From: Thiohalocapsa sp963695445
GTDB lineage: Bacteria; Pseudomonadota; Gammaproteobacteria; Chromatiales; Chromatiaceae
Reading direction: 5' to 3'
Length of the DNA: 64,000 bases
NCBI GenBank assembly: GCA_963695445.1
Contig: CAVOGV010000012.1
Coordinates: forward strand, 116,676 to 180,675
Each line of letters opens with the position of its first letter. Positions within the stretch are counted from its first letter, which is position 1. The position numbers were made by a program, and so were the translations under genes. Under the pieces are notes generated by a model, which made no database searches, had not been told where the DNA came from, and saw only the letters and a list, made by a program, of their open reading frames with translations. Shown piece after piece: positions 8,729-18,499 of this stretch.

Positions 8729-11254
8729 TCAGTCCTCAGGTAGCGGAGGCGCGAGCACATCGCGGTTTCCGTTGGTTTCGGCGGCGCCGACGATGCCGAT
8801 ACGCTCCATTTCCTCGATCATCCGCGCTGCTCTGTTATAGCCGATCTTGAGTTTGCGCTGCACGCCGGAGATGGACGCACGCCGGCTCTCGACGACGTAC
8901 TGCACGGCCTCATCGAAAAGCGGGTCCTGGTCTTCGACGTCCCCAGCCCTCGGTTCTGGATCGATGCCGGGCAGGTGATCCCCGGGTTCTTGCAAGATGG
9001 TGTCGATGTAATCGGGTTCACCCTGCTGTTTCAGAAAATCCACCACGCGGTGCACTTCGTGGTCGTCGATGAAGGCGCCATGCACGCGTTGAGGGATGCT
9101 TCCCCCGGGAGGCAGGTAGAGCATGTCGCCATGCCCGAGCAGATGCTCAGCGCCCATTTGGTCCAATACCGTGCGCGAATCGACCCGGGCGGAAACCTTA
9201 AAGGCCATGCGGGTGGGGATATTCGCCTTGATCAGGCCGGTCAGCACGTCCACCGACGGACGCTGCGTGGCCAACAGCAAGTGGATGCCCGAGGCGCGGG
9301 CCTTCTGCGCCAGGCGCGCGATGAGTTCTTCCACCTTCTTGCCCACCACCATCATCATGTCCGCCAACTCATCGATGATGACGACGATGTAGGGCAACTT
9401 GCCCAGTGTCGGCACTTCCAAGCCGCCGTCGTCGCCGAACGCCAGAACGGTGCCTTCGGCAACTTTGAACAGCGGGTCGCGGATGGGCTCACCGGCATCG
9501 ATGGCGTCGAGCACCTTGCGGTTGTAGCCGGCAATATTGCGCACGCCTAGGCTGGCCATGAGTTTGTAGCGCCGCTCCATCTCGCCGACACACCAGCGCA
9601 GTGCGTTAGCGGCTTCTTTCATATCCGTGACCACCGGCGTGAGCAGGTGCGGAATGCCCTCGTACACCGAGAGTTCCAGCATCTTCGGGTCCACCATGAT
9701 CAGACGAACATCCTCGGCGCCTGCCTTGTAGACCAGACTCAGGATCATCGCGTTGATCGCGACCGACTTACCGGAGCCTGTGGTGCCGGCGATCAATGCA
9801 TGCGGCATGCGCGCCAGGTCCGCCACCACGGGCTCACCAGAGATGTTGGTACCCATGCCGATGGTCAGCGGCGACTGCGCTTCGCGATACACCCGCGAGC
9901 CCAGGATCTCACTCAGCACAACCATCTCGCGGTGGTCGTTCGGGACCTCCAAGCCGATCACCGACTTGCCGGGAATCACCTCCACCACGCGCACGCTCAC
10001 CTTGGACAGGGCACGGGCGATGTCCTTGGCCAGTCCGGTGATCTTGCTGACCTTCAGACCGGGTGCGAGTTCCAACTCGAACAGCGCGACCACCGGTCCG
10101 GGATGCACCGCGACCACCTCGGCGATGACGCCGAACTCCGCGAGACGGGCTTCGAGTTCGCGCGACATCTGCTCCAGCTGTGCCGGATCGATTTCCGTAT
10201 CGCTCTTGCGAGGTGGGTCCAGTAGATCCAGCGGCGGGCGCGCACCGGCGTTCGGCGAATAGCGCAGCGCCGTGTGCCGGGCATCCGGCTTGGTTCTGGA
10301 GACAGGACTGGGGGTCGCTAATCGGCCTTCGACCGAGCTCTGGCGCTGCCGATCGGCGGCCGGCATCGTCGCCGACTGTGCCCACGCCGGATCCGCTACC
10401 CCTGTGTCCATCGGTGGAGGTGTACCCAACGATGCCTTGTAGCCTCCGCGTCGCCCAAGTGGCTCCGGAGCCGGCTCTAGGTCGACGGCATCGAGCAGGC
10501 GCGAATCGAACTCTGGCTGCGGGTAACCATTGATGTCATCACCGTCTTCCCGATCGTCCAATAGCACGTCGTCATCGTCGACATCCTCGCGGCGACCTCG
10601 CGAGAAGCTCGGTAGCTGGAGCGAGGAAACGCGTTGCCAAAGGCTTGCCGGCACGCGCATCAGGGCCAGCGTCGCGGCCCCGACCACGTCCACCAACAAC
10701 AGCGGCGAGAGGCCGGTGAACAGGGTGAAACCGGCGAATAACAATGCCGTCAGGAACAGCGAGGCGCCGGAGTCGCCGAATGCGGTGCTGGCGTACTCGG
10801 CAACGAGCAGCCCCAGACCACCGCCGATGCCGTTCTGCCATGTTTCCACCAGCGGCGCGAAGTGCAGCGTCGCCAGGCCGGTGCCGGCGGCCAGCGTCAT
10901 AATGAATCCCAACCAGCGGAGCGCGAGCCAGTACAGCTTGGTCTCAGGCTCCGGTTCCCGCTGGCGGAAGACCAGATAACCGCTCCAAGCGACCATGACC
11001 GGGATCAGGTAGGCGAACAGGCCAAACAGAAACAATGCCAGATCAGCGAACAGCGCACCGTAGCGACCGGCTGCATTGACCACGCCGTTGCTGGCGCCGA
11101 CGTAGGACCAGCCAGGATCATCCGGCGAATAGCTCGCCAGAGCCAAGACCAGATAGAGGGCCGCGCAGACCAGTGTCCACATGGCGCCCTCGCGCCAAGC
11201 GCGATCGATGTAGTCGGTGAGGGTCAATTGCCCCGCGCGCGTAGCCTGAGTCAC
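8729..11254 (-). CDS. ftsK: DNA translocase FtsK
   Basis: An 841-residue septum-located dsDNA pump that helps resolve chromosome dimers with XerCD. N-terminal transmembrane segments (about residues 20-200) are followed by a short acidic/proline-rich linker, shorter than in E. coli. The RecA-like motor has Walker A GTTGSGKSVAINAM and Walker B LPYIVVIIDELADMMMV, and the C-terminal gamma winged helix reads VESRRASISGVQRKLKIGYN. The start is GTG at 11254 behind a GGAGGA ribosome site. The gene leads into lolA. Confidence 0.95.
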   Translation of the reverse strand: MTQATRAGQLTLTDYIDRAWREGAMWTLVCAALYLVLALASYSPDDPGWSYVGASNGVVNAAGRYGALFADLALFLFGLFAYLIPVMVAWSGYLVFRQREPEPETKLYWLALRWLGFIMTLAAGTGLATLHFAPLVETWQNGIGGGLGLLVAEYASTAFGDSGASLFLTALLFAGFTLFTGLSPLLLVDVVGAATLALMRVPASLWQRVSSLQLPSFSRGRREDVDDDDVLLDDREDGDDINGYPQPEFDSRLLDAVDLEPAPEPLGRRGGYKASLGTPPPMDTGVADPAWAQSATMPAADRQRQSSVEGRLATPSPVSRTKPDARHTALRYSPNAGARPPLDLLDPPRKSDTEIDPAQLEQMSRELEARLAEFGVIAEVVAVHPGPVVALFELELAPGLKVSKITGLAKDIARALSKVSVRVVEVIPGKSVIGLEVPNDHREMVVLSEILGSRVYREAQSPLTIGMGTNISGEPVVADLARMPHALIAGTTGSGKSVAINAMILSLVYKAGAEDVRLIMVDPKMLELSVYEGIPHLLTPVVTDMKEAANALRWCVGEMERRYKLMASLGVRNIAGYNRKVLDAIDAGEPIRDPLFKVAEGTVLAFGDDGGLEVPTLGKLPYIVVIIDELADMMMVVGKKVEELIARLAQKARASGIHLLLATQRPSVDVLTGLIKANIPTRMAFKVSARVDSRTVLDQMGAEHLLGHGDMLYLPPGGSIPQRVHGAFIDDHEVHRVVDFLKQQGEPDYIDTILQEPGDHLPGIDPEPRAGDVEDQDPLFDEAVQYVVESRRASISGVQRKLKIGYNRAARMIEEMERIGIVGAAETNGNRDVLAPPLPED

Positions 11255-11280
11255 GATATATCCTCCGAATAAGTCAAATT

Positions 11281-11286
11281 ATTATA
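11281..11286 (-). promoter_or_regulatory. Possible -10 hexamer (TATAAT) upstream of ftsK
   Basis: A perfect TATAAT on the minus strand lies 27 bases before the ftsK GTG, in an AT-rich patch. No good -35 element sits at the matching distance. Confidence 0.4.
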
Positions 11287-11358
11287 ACCTTATCGTAAAA
11301 TTCTCGTGTGCTTTCTCTTGCATTACCCCGCGCGGCATCGTAAACCCCCGCAATATAC

Positions 11359-11784
11359 CTACAACCACCAGCTCTCGAACGCGTCGCGACCCTCGCGCCG
11401 AGTTGGTCGGGGGCGCCAGATTTCCATCACCCGCGCCAACGCCCCCATCAGTGCACGGCTATAGGCCCAGGCGAGCAGAAACCACATCAGGAGCACCGAC
11501 ACCAGCGTCATCGTTGCCACAAGCGTTTGCGCCAGATCGACGTTGGCAGCGTGCGATAATTGATGACTGCTCCAAGAGGCCAATCCCTCGGCCCCCGCGT
11601 CGATCCGCCGCATGACGGCAATGACGCCGGTTGCATCCGTCGCTGTCTCGGCGCCTGTGCTGTAGGCGACCGCATCTTCCCAGCTGAGATCCCGATAATC
11701 GCCAGTGTTGGTCAAGACCAGCGCCAGCACGGACTCCCCCCACAGCAACAGCGTGCTGAACCAGATCGCCCATCGGCGCGACAT
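11359..11784 (-). CDS. Small hypothetical membrane protein
   Basis: A 141-residue protein with an N-terminal hydrophobic segment (IWFSTLLLWGESVLALVL) and a second one (LVATMTLVSVLLMWFLLAWAY), separated by a polar loop of about 75 residues. I do not recognise a family. It follows the next membrane protein by 9 bases on the same strand, so the pair is probably one operon inserted between ftsK and the SGNH gene. Confidence 0.6.
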   Translation of the reverse strand: MSRRWAIWFSTLLLWGESVLALVLTNTGDYRDLSWEDAVAYSTGAETATDATGVIAVMRRIDAGAEGLASWSSHQLSHAANVDLAQTLVATMTLVSVLLMWFLLAWAYSRALMGALARVMEIWRPRPTRREGRDAFESWWL

Positions 11785-11793
11785 GGCATACAG

Positions 11794-12204
11794 CTACCTG
11801 CGCTTGACGCTACTATGCAGCAACGCCGGCATGCGTGGCATCAACAACGACAGCACAAGCACCCCGAGCAGCAGCAGCGCCCATTCGCGCACGCTCAGCG
11901 CGACGGTACCGACCATCAGGAGTGCCGCCAACAGCAGTGCCTTGGCGATCTCAATACCAAGAATCAGCGGTTCCAGACCCATCAACCGGTGGAGCCAGCT
12001 CCGCTGAATTAAGTACTCGTTGCGAAACGCGTGGCGTCGATAGAAGGCGGCTTCCGCACCGGACATGGACAGAGGCACCGAGATCAAAATCAGGAACCCG
12101 ATGTTACCGAGATCGCCGATATGCCGGGCGCTCAGGTTCCAAACCACCAACAGCAACCAGACCGCAAACATCGACGACAGCCGCGGCAAGAAATGATATT
12201 TCAT
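11794..12204 (-). CDS. Hypothetical multi-pass membrane protein
   Basis: Starting at ATG 12204 this is a 136-residue protein with four hydrophobic stretches (MFAVWLLLVVW, IGFLILISVPLSM, ALLLAALLMVGTVAL, ALLLLGVLVLSLLM). The frame stays open up to 12453, but that N-terminal extension is Arg/Cys-rich with no membrane character, so I prefer the later start. There is no recognisable family. It precedes another membrane protein gene and is likely co-transcribed with it. Confidence 0.6.
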   Translation of the reverse strand: MKYHFLPRLSSMFAVWLLLVVWNLSARHIGDLGNIGFLILISVPLSMSGAEAAFYRRHAFRNEYLIQRSWLHRLMGLEPLILGIEIAKALLLAALLMVGTVALSVREWALLLLGVLVLSLLMPRMPALLHSSVKRR

Positions 12205-12483
12205 TCGGAATCTGTCCTCGAGCAGGGCGCCGTCGCTGCGGTCGCGGCGTCCCTGATCCAGCAGCGGATCCGGCCTCCCGTCAGCCACAAGGTAAGCGAT
12301 CTCGGCGGCAACAGTGTATCGCTCCTGCCGAACGGATTCGCGCACAACCGATCTGCGCCATGGCACCGGGACATTGTTGGTTGCCCCGGACGAACGAGCG
12401 ACCAGCGCCCTGTCGCAACACCAGCATGCTCTTACGTTAGGCCCAAGGACCACCGTACGTCACGGTTGGGAACAGTTCAGAAA

Positions 12484-12600
12484 CAACATGAACAGCACCG
12501 CGGATAGAAACCAACTACGAAACGCGCGAAATACGCGAAAGCACGCAGGATCTGACCCATACCTCGAGAATTTTCGCGCTTTTCGCGTGTTTCGTAGTTT
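12484..12600. repeat. Palindromic intergenic repeat, family 2 (CTACGAAAC type)
   Basis: The ends CTACGAAACGCGCGAA and TTTTCGCGTGTTTCGTAG form a long imperfect hairpin. An inverted copy lies at 45607-45723 between ykgJ and ntpD of ATPase operon B. Both copies share the flanking word AACATGAAC and the CTCGAGAATTTTCGCGC core. Confidence 0.85.
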
Positions 12601-12630
12601 AAGAAAGATCTACCGCTTGTCGTTGGATCG

Positions 12631-13866
12631 TTACTTGCGCATTGCGGCCCCTAGCCCTCCACGCTCTTCCCCTGTCAAAGCAATCGTTTGGCAAAGCGCA
12701 TCCGCCGCCGCTTGGCCGGCAACGCGGTGTCCGTCGGCGTTCCAGTGCCCGAAGCCGACAATGCTATTGTCGAATCCGTGCAACGGGCTGCCGAGCCGCT
12801 CTGCCTCCGTCGCCATGACGAGGGGCAAGTTGACGGACGGCAGTTGCTGCGAAGAGGCGGATTGCAACAGTCGCCGCAATGGATAGCCAAGGTCCGGGAT
12901 ACCGAGACGGGCGGCAAAGGCGGCAGGCACCAGCGGATTTGGATGCACTTGCGCTCCAGTGCCGGCGATCATCAACAGCGGTTGCGCGCCGGCCTCCCGA
13001 ACCTCGGCGGCAAAAGCCGCCAGCATCGCTTCGGTCGCGTACCAGGCGCCGTGCCAATCCTCATCGTCGGGCTCGCGATAGAGCGCGTCATCGACCCCGG
13101 GTTCCAGCCAGCGACGCCCCGCGGGCACGTCGCTATGCGCCTGGGCAGTAATCCGGATCGCGTGCCAGGCCTGAACCACCGTCTGCGCGATCCGGCTGTG
13201 CACCACCAGACCGTCGAGCATGCGCCCGAACAGCGAGATCTTGAACCGATACTCAGGGGACGATAGGAATCCGTCGTCCAGCGCCAGCGCTGCTCCTTGG
13301 TCGGTCAGATACGGCCGCAGCGGCTCATGGTCCAATGCCTTGGCGTTTTCGATCAGGTCGTTGCCGAGAAAGAACGCGAGCACGACGGCGTCGGGCTCGA
13401 AGCGACGGGCGATATGACGCCATGCCAGCAGCGCTTGCGCCGTGCTGTAACCGCTGACGGCAAAGTTCAGTACCTCGACGGGTACAGGGGCCAGACCACT
13501 GTCAGGGGCGCCTACTGCACAAACACCGGTGCTCAGCGAGCGTTGCATGACGCGCCACCAGGTCTGTTCCAGCGGCACCTGCACGGCCTCGGTGAAGGAG
13601 TCGCCGAGCACAACGATGCGCAGCGTGCCCGGCGCCTTGTGCCGCCTATGCGCGACATCGCGAAAGCCGAGCGCATTGGTCTCGACCAGGGCCTCGCCCT
13701 CGAAGCGCTGCCAGGCAGAGACTCCGGGGGCCGGGCGCCAGCCCAGTTGCGGATCGGGCTGCCTGGCAACCGCCCAATAATACGACTGCCCCAGCAGTCT
13801 CAGCGCCGCCTCGCCCAGCAGCACTGCCAGCAGGACCGCAATCAAGGTCAACGCCAGGCTGCGCAT
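12631..13866 (-). CDS. SGNH/GDSL-type hydrolase, membrane-anchored
   Basis: A 411-residue protein with an N-terminal membrane anchor (LTLIAVLLAVLLGEAALRLL). SGNH blocks are visible: GDSFTEA (nucleophile Ser), FAVSGYSTAQ (Gly), FFLGNDLIEN (Asn) and HWNADGH near the C-terminus (catalytic Asp/His). Such proteins often deacylate or acylate envelope polysaccharides. I place the start at ATG 13866, where the hydrophobic anchor begins; the frame extends to 14106 but that part overlaps the trxB promoter region. It is divergent from trxB. Confidence 0.8.
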   Translation of the reverse strand: MRSLALTLIAVLLAVLLGEAALRLLGQSYYWAVARQPDPQLGWRPAPGVSAWQRFEGEALVETNALGFRDVAHRRHKAPGTLRIVVLGDSFTEAVQVPLEQTWWRVMQRSLSTGVCAVGAPDSGLAPVPVEVLNFAVSGYSTAQALLAWRHIARRFEPDAVVLAFFLGNDLIENAKALDHEPLRPYLTDQGAALALDDGFLSSPEYRFKISLFGRMLDGLVVHSRIAQTVVQAWHAIRITAQAHSDVPAGRRWLEPGVDDALYREPDDEDWHGAWYATEAMLAAFAAEVREAGAQPLLMIAGTGAQVHPNPLVPAAFAARLGIPDLGYPLRRLLQSASSQQLPSVNLPLVMATEAERLGSPLHGFDNSIVGFGHWNADGHRVAGQAAADALCQTIALTGEERGGLGAAMRK

Positions 13867-14092
13867 GGGTACAGCTCCATCAAGCGAGGCGACGCCTCGG
13901 AAATTGCGGCGCAAGTATACGACGCCGCGTAACTCGACCGACGTGCATTGCTTTACCCGGGCGGGTGTCGCACGTACCATTTCCGTTTTGACAACACCGG
14001 CGTCCGCGCGCACGGCGCCGCGGTGATGCGCCCGATCCTGAGCGCCGCGGCGTCGGCATTGGCCACGCCTGGAACACTTTCCGGAGAACGAC

Positions 14093-15061
14093 ATGAGCGA
14101 GACCAAACACTGCCGCCTGCTGATCCTGGGCTCCGGACCAGCCGGTTACGCCGCTGCCGTCTACGGCGCCCGCGCCAATCTGAGCCCGGTGCTGGTCACC
14201 GGTCTCGAGCAGGGCGGCCAGCTGATGACCACCACCGACGTCGACAACTGGCCCGGCGATCCGGACGGCGTGCTTGGCCCGGACCTGATGGAGCGCATGC
14301 GCAAGCACGCCGAGCGCTTCGAGACCGAGTTGCTGCTCGACCAGGTCAACAAGGTGGATCTCAGCAAGCGGCCGTTCGAACTGACTGGCGACAGCGCCGT
14401 CTACACCTGCGACGCGCTGATCATCGCCACCGGTGCCAGCGCGATGTATCTGGGCATGGAGTCGGAAGAGAAATTCAAGGGCCGCGGCGTTTCCGCCTGT
14501 GCCACCTGCGACGGCTTTTTCTACCGCAATCAGAAGGTCGCCGTCATCGGCGGCGGCAACACCGCGGTCGAGGAGGCCCTGTATCTGTCCAACATCGCCG
14601 CCGAGGTCACGCTGGTGCACCGCCGCGATGCGTTGCGGGCCGAGAAGATCCTGCAGCAGCAACTGTTCGACAAGGCCGAGAACGGCAACGTGAGGCTCGC
14701 CTGGAACAGCGTGCTCGACGAGGTGCTCGGCGACAACTCCGGCGTGACCGGCATCCGCATCAAGAACGTCAAGGACGAAACCACCGAAGACATCGACCTG
14801 CACGGTGTGTTCATCGCCATTGGTCATAAACCCAACACGGCGATCTTCGAGGGTCAACTGGACATGGCCGGCGGCTACATCAAGGTCGCCAGCGGCACCG
14901 ACGGTAACGCCACGGCCACCTCGGTGCCCGGCGTCTTCGCGGCCGGCGACGTCATGGACCACGTCTATCGACAGGCCATTACCTCCGCCGGCACCGGCTG
15001 CATGGCCGCGCTGGACGCGGAGAAGTATCTCGACGCCCTCGCCCTGTCGGAGAAGTCGTGA
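14093..15061 (+). CDS. trxB: Thioredoxin reductase
   Basis: A 322-residue NADPH-dependent flavoprotein that reduces thioredoxin. FAD-binding motif GSGPAGYAAAVYGARA, redox-active CATC (VSACATCDGFF), NADPH motif GGGNTAVEEA and the FAD C-terminal motif GVFAAGDVMD are all present. A GGAGAACG ribosome site precedes ATG 14093. Length and motifs are standard. It occupies its usual place between ftsK/lolA and aat. Confidence 0.97.
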   Translation: MSETKHCRLLILGSGPAGYAAAVYGARANLSPVLVTGLEQGGQLMTTTDVDNWPGDPDGVLGPDLMERMRKHAERFETELLLDQVNKVDLSKRPFELTGDSAVYTCDALIIATGASAMYLGMESEEKFKGRGVSACATCDGFFYRNQKVAVIGGGNTAVEEALYLSNIAAEVTLVHRRDALRAEKILQQQLFDKAENGNVRLAWNSVLDEVLGDNSGVTGIRIKNVKDETTEDIDLHGVFIAIGHKPNTAIFEGQLDMAGGYIKVASGTDGNATATSVPGVFAAGDVMDHVYRQAITSAGTGCMAALDAEKYLDALALSEKS

Positions 15062-15161
15062 CCTCGGCAGCAATGACCACCGGCACCTGCGTGCGTCTGT
15101 CGCAACGGCAGCAAATCGCGCCCGCGGGCTGGGCCGCGCCTTGCCAAGCGATGCCCGGCGC

Positions 15162-15450
15162 ATGAACAGGCAAAACTACCCGTTCATCGCGCTGGCGCTG
15201 TCGGTGCCGCTCTTGGCCCTGCTGTTCTTTGGCGCCCAATCGGGGCCAGACGGCAGCACCCGCCTGCCCTTACTAACGCTGCTCGCCGTCAGCGAGTTCG
15301 GCGCCATCGCCAACGCCATCGCCGCCTGGCTCAGCATCGCTGCATTGATCAAGGGCCAGTTCGAGCCGCGCCGGGCAGCGGCCGCAGTTGCCGCGTTCAT
15401 GTTCGCTGGCCGTCTTCACCTGGTACCTGATTCGGTTCTGGCCGCTCTGA
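15162..15450 (+). CDS. Small hypothetical membrane protein, frame-disrupted at C-terminus
   Basis: From ATG 15162 the protein has three hydrophobic segments (FIALALSVPLLALLFF, LLTLLAVSEFGAIANAIAAW, AAAAVAAFMFAG). In the reading frame as given the tail is polar, but skipping one base near 15412 gives VFTWYLIRFWPL and a stop at 15448-15450, a natural ending for a small membrane protein of about 95 residues. No family recognised. It follows trxB by 100 bases. Confidence 0.5.
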
Positions 15451-15694
15451 GCAAGACATACGGCTACCGCGCCCCGTGTGGCACTATCATTGATAGCGCC
15501 GGCGTTCCAGTCAGCGCCGTGCCCTAGGTCGATTCCCGTGGTCTCGACCATCCGACCGGCTTCGCCGTCTGCCCCGCCCGACAATGACCGACGGGCGCTC
15601 CGCAATTGCAAAGTCGGGCTCCCCTCCCCCTTTGCCGATGTGGCCGCCGCCCCCACCCTTGGTCAGGTCTAACGCCAAAGATCGGCCACCTCGC

Positions 15695-16910
15695 ATGTAC
15701 CAGCTCACCACCCACGCCGCCATCGACACGATTCCCGCCGAGGAATGGAACGCGCTAGCCGGCAGCGATCTGCCCTTTATGCGGCACGAGTTCCTGGCCG
15801 CCCTGGAGCACCATGGCTGCGTCGGCGAGCGCTTCGGCTGGATCCCGCGCCACCTGGCCCTGCGCGACGAGCAGGACCAATTGCTCGCGGCGGCGCCCTG
15901 TTACCTGAAGTTCAATTCCTACGGCGAGTTCGTCTTCGACTGGGCCTGGGCCGACGCCTATCAGCGCGCGGGCCGTCGCTACTATCCGAAACTGGTCATC
16001 GCCTCCCCGTATACGCCCGCGACCGGGCGTCGCATCCTGTGCGGCGACTCGCCGCGCCGTGCCGAGTACGCCGCGGCGTTGATCCAGGGCTCGGTGCAAG
16101 TGGCCCAGGAGTTGAATGTATCCGGCGTGCATTGGTTGTTTACGACGGACGACGAGACCGAGAGCATGCGCAGGTCGGATCTGATGCCACGCCTGGGCTG
16201 TCAGTTTCATTGGCGCAACGACGGCTACCAGACCTTCGACGATCTGCTGGCGACCTTCTCCGCCGAGAAGCGCAAGAAGGTCAAGCGCGAGCGCCGCCGC
16301 GTGGTGGAGGCCAGCGTTACGCTGCGACGGGTGCGAGGGCGATGCGGTCACGGACCTGGAGTGGGTCACCTTCCATCGCCTGTACGAAGACACCTTCGAC
16401 AAGCGCGGCGGCATCCCTACGCTAACGCTGCCGTTCTTCCGCGAGATCGGCCGCACCATGGGAGAACAACTGCTGCTGGTGCTGGCGGAGCACGATGGCG
16501 ACATCGTCGCCGCCGCCTTCTGCCTGATGGGCTCGCACAGCTTGTACGGTCGCCACTGGGGCTGCTCTAAGGAGTTCCACAGCCTGCACTTCGAGGCTTG
16601 CTATTATCAGGGGCTGGATCACTGTATCGAACACGGGCTGACTCGCTTCGAGCCAGGCGCTCAGGGTGAGCACAAGGTAGCGCGCGGTTTTCTGCCGACC
16701 CGAACCTGGTCGGCGCACTGGATCGCCGACGAGGCATTTCGACGGCCCATCGGGAATTTCTTGCACCACGAGATCGACGGCATGGAAGACTACATCGCAG
16801 AGATGCAGCAACATAGCCCCTACAAACAGAGCTCGGATCCACAGAGCCCGGGTACACAGGCGCCGAATAGACCAAAGCCCGGAGTCGGTTTGATCCGCCC
16901 AATCAACAGC
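15695..16910 (+). CDS. GNAT-superfamily protein of the DUF482 (COG3146) type, frame-disrupted and running into aat
   Basis: A FemAB-like acyl/aminoacyl-transferase fold protein of unknown substrate. Family blocks are visible: PFMRHEFLAALE, YLKFNSYGEFVFDWAWADAY, ESMRRSDLMPRLGCQFHW, SAEKRKKVKRERR, then after the break WVTFHRLYEDTFDKRGGIPT, GEQLLLVLAEHDGD, GCSKEFHSLHFEACYYQGLD and FEPGAQGEHKVARGFLP. One extra G near 16335 splits it. No stop follows the family's usual end (HSPYKQ, about 16830); the frame continues through a Pro/Ser-rich linker directly into aat. Either the stop codon was lost to a base error or the two are fused. Confidence 0.75.
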
Positions 16911-17702
16911 ATGCCCTACCTGCTGGCACCGAACGACCCCAGCGCGGCATTTCCCGACGTCAGCGAGGCCCTGACCGAGCCGGATGGCCTGCTTGCCATC
17001 GGCGGCGATCTCGGCATCAAGCGGCTCGTCGCCGCCTATCGGCATGGCATCTTCCCGTGGTACGGCAACGGCGACCCCATTCTCTGGTGGTCGCCGGACC
17101 CGCGCACCGTGTTGGTGCCTGACGACATTTGCATCTCCCGTAGCCTACGCAAGACCCTACGCAAGCGGCTGTTCAGCGTCACCATGGACCGCGACTTCCC
17201 GGCCGTGATCAACGCCTGCGCGCTGCCGCGCGAGCCCGACGGCGGCACCTGGCTGGTACCGGAGATGATCAGCGCTTACCGCGCGCTGCACGTGCGCGGC
17301 ATCGCGCATTCGGTGGAGGTCTGGCACGACGGCGCGCTGGCCGGCGGGCTCTATGGCGTCGCGATCGGCGGCGCGTTCTTTGGCGAATCCATGTTCACGC
17401 GCGTCGACAATGCCTCCAAGGTTGCGCTGGTGCATCTCTGTCAGCGGCTCAGCCAGTGGGGCTTCGGTCTGATCGATTGCCAGGTGTTGACCGGGCATCT
17501 CGTGCGCATGGGCGCGCGTCAGGTCCCTCGGGCCAGTTTCATTCAACGGGTGGAGCAATTGCGCGACCGCGCGGTGCCGACCGGTAGTTGGGACGACGGC
17601 ATTTTCAGCTATCCGCAGCCACCCGCAACCCTGGCGACCGCCATTGGCAGCCTACCAGGCGGCGCACCGCGCGAAGCAAACGGAGTCGACTATGCGCCGT
17701 GA
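16911..17702 (+). CDS. aat: Leucyl/phenylalanyl-tRNA-protein transferase
   Basis: Adds Leu or Phe to N-terminal Arg/Lys of proteins for N-end-rule degradation by ClpAP/ClpS. Family hallmarks: EPDGLLAIGGDLGIKRLVAA, GIFPWYGNGDPILWWSPDPR, GGTWLVPEMISAYRALH, GIAHSVEVW, GGAFFGESMFTR and SKVALVHLCQRL. Length 263 residues from ATG 16911, normal for the family, though upstream sequence stays open and joins the DUF482 gene. Its stop overlaps the bpt start. The neighbours bpt, clpA and clpS belong to the same proteolytic pathway. Confidence 0.95.
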   Translation: MPYLLAPNDPSAAFPDVSEALTEPDGLLAIGGDLGIKRLVAAYRHGIFPWYGNGDPILWWSPDPRTVLVPDDICISRSLRKTLRKRLFSVTMDRDFPAVINACALPREPDGGTWLVPEMISAYRALHVRGIAHSVEVWHDGALAGGLYGVAIGGAFFGESMFTRVDNASKVALVHLCQRLSQWGFGLIDCQVLTGHLVRMGARQVPRASFIQRVEQLRDRAVPTGSWDDGIFSYPQPPATLATAIGSLPGGAPREANGVDYAP

Positions 17703-18442
17703 CAATCCCGTCCGTGGCGATCTTCAGCTCTACCTCACCGGCGAGCACGATTGCTCCTACATCGACGGGCTGCAGGCGCGCACCCTGTTCGTCGACCCGC
17801 TCGCGCGGATCGACGGCGAGCGCGCCCAGTGGTTGCAACAAATTGGCTTCCGACGCAGCGGACAGCATTTCTACCGACCCGCCTGTCGCGGCTGCCAGCG
17901 TTGCGTACCGGTCCGCGTACCGGTCGCGGAGTTTGTGCCGAATCGCTCGCAGCGGCGCAACCTGCAGCGCAATGCAACTGACCTAGAGCTCCAGTACCGT
18001 TCGGCCGAACTCGACCCTGAACACTACGCCCTCTACGAACGCTATCTGCTTCAGCGACATGGGGATGGCGACATGGCGGACGACGTCTCCGTCGAGACCT
18101 ATATGCGCTTTTTGCTCGCCCCTTGGGGCGGCGATACCCGATTCATCGAGATGCGACGCGACGACGCCTGCTCGGCGTCGCCATCACCGATGTCTTCAGC
18201 GACGGACTGTCGGCGGTCTACACCTTCTTCGATCCGGACCATGCCGAGCGTGCCCTCGGGACCTACGCCGTGCTCAGCCAGATTCAGGAGGCAAAGCGCA
18301 TGGGCCTGCGCTATCTCTACCTCGGTTACTGGATCGGCGAGAGCCGGAAGATGCGCTACAAGGAGAAGTTCCGACCCATCGAGGCCTGGGACGGCGGGAG
18401 TTGGCGATCGCTTCGAACGCGGGGAAGAGATCCTGTGTCTGA
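17692..18442 (+). CDS. bpt: Bacterial protein transferase Bpt (leucyl-tRNA-dependent, Ate-like), frame-disrupted
   Basis: Transfers Leu to N-terminal Asp/Glu, marking proteins for ClpS/ClpAP. The N-terminal block reads YLTGEHDCSYIDG and the conserved CRGCQRCVPVRVPV; later come RLLGVAITDVFSDGLSAVYT, LGTYAVLSQI and YLGYWIGESRKMRYKEKFRP. One base is missing near 18168 (a rare deletion-type break in this window). After FRPIEAWDGG the frame is ambiguous and runs into an array of palindromic repeats, so the C-terminus is uncertain; 18442 is the end in one frame. It overlaps aat by 11 bases. Confidence 0.8.
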
Positions 18443-18499
18443 CCGAGCCACTCCGCACCGCGGCGCTCAGAAAAAGCCCGCAGATTCCCGCGCGACCCG

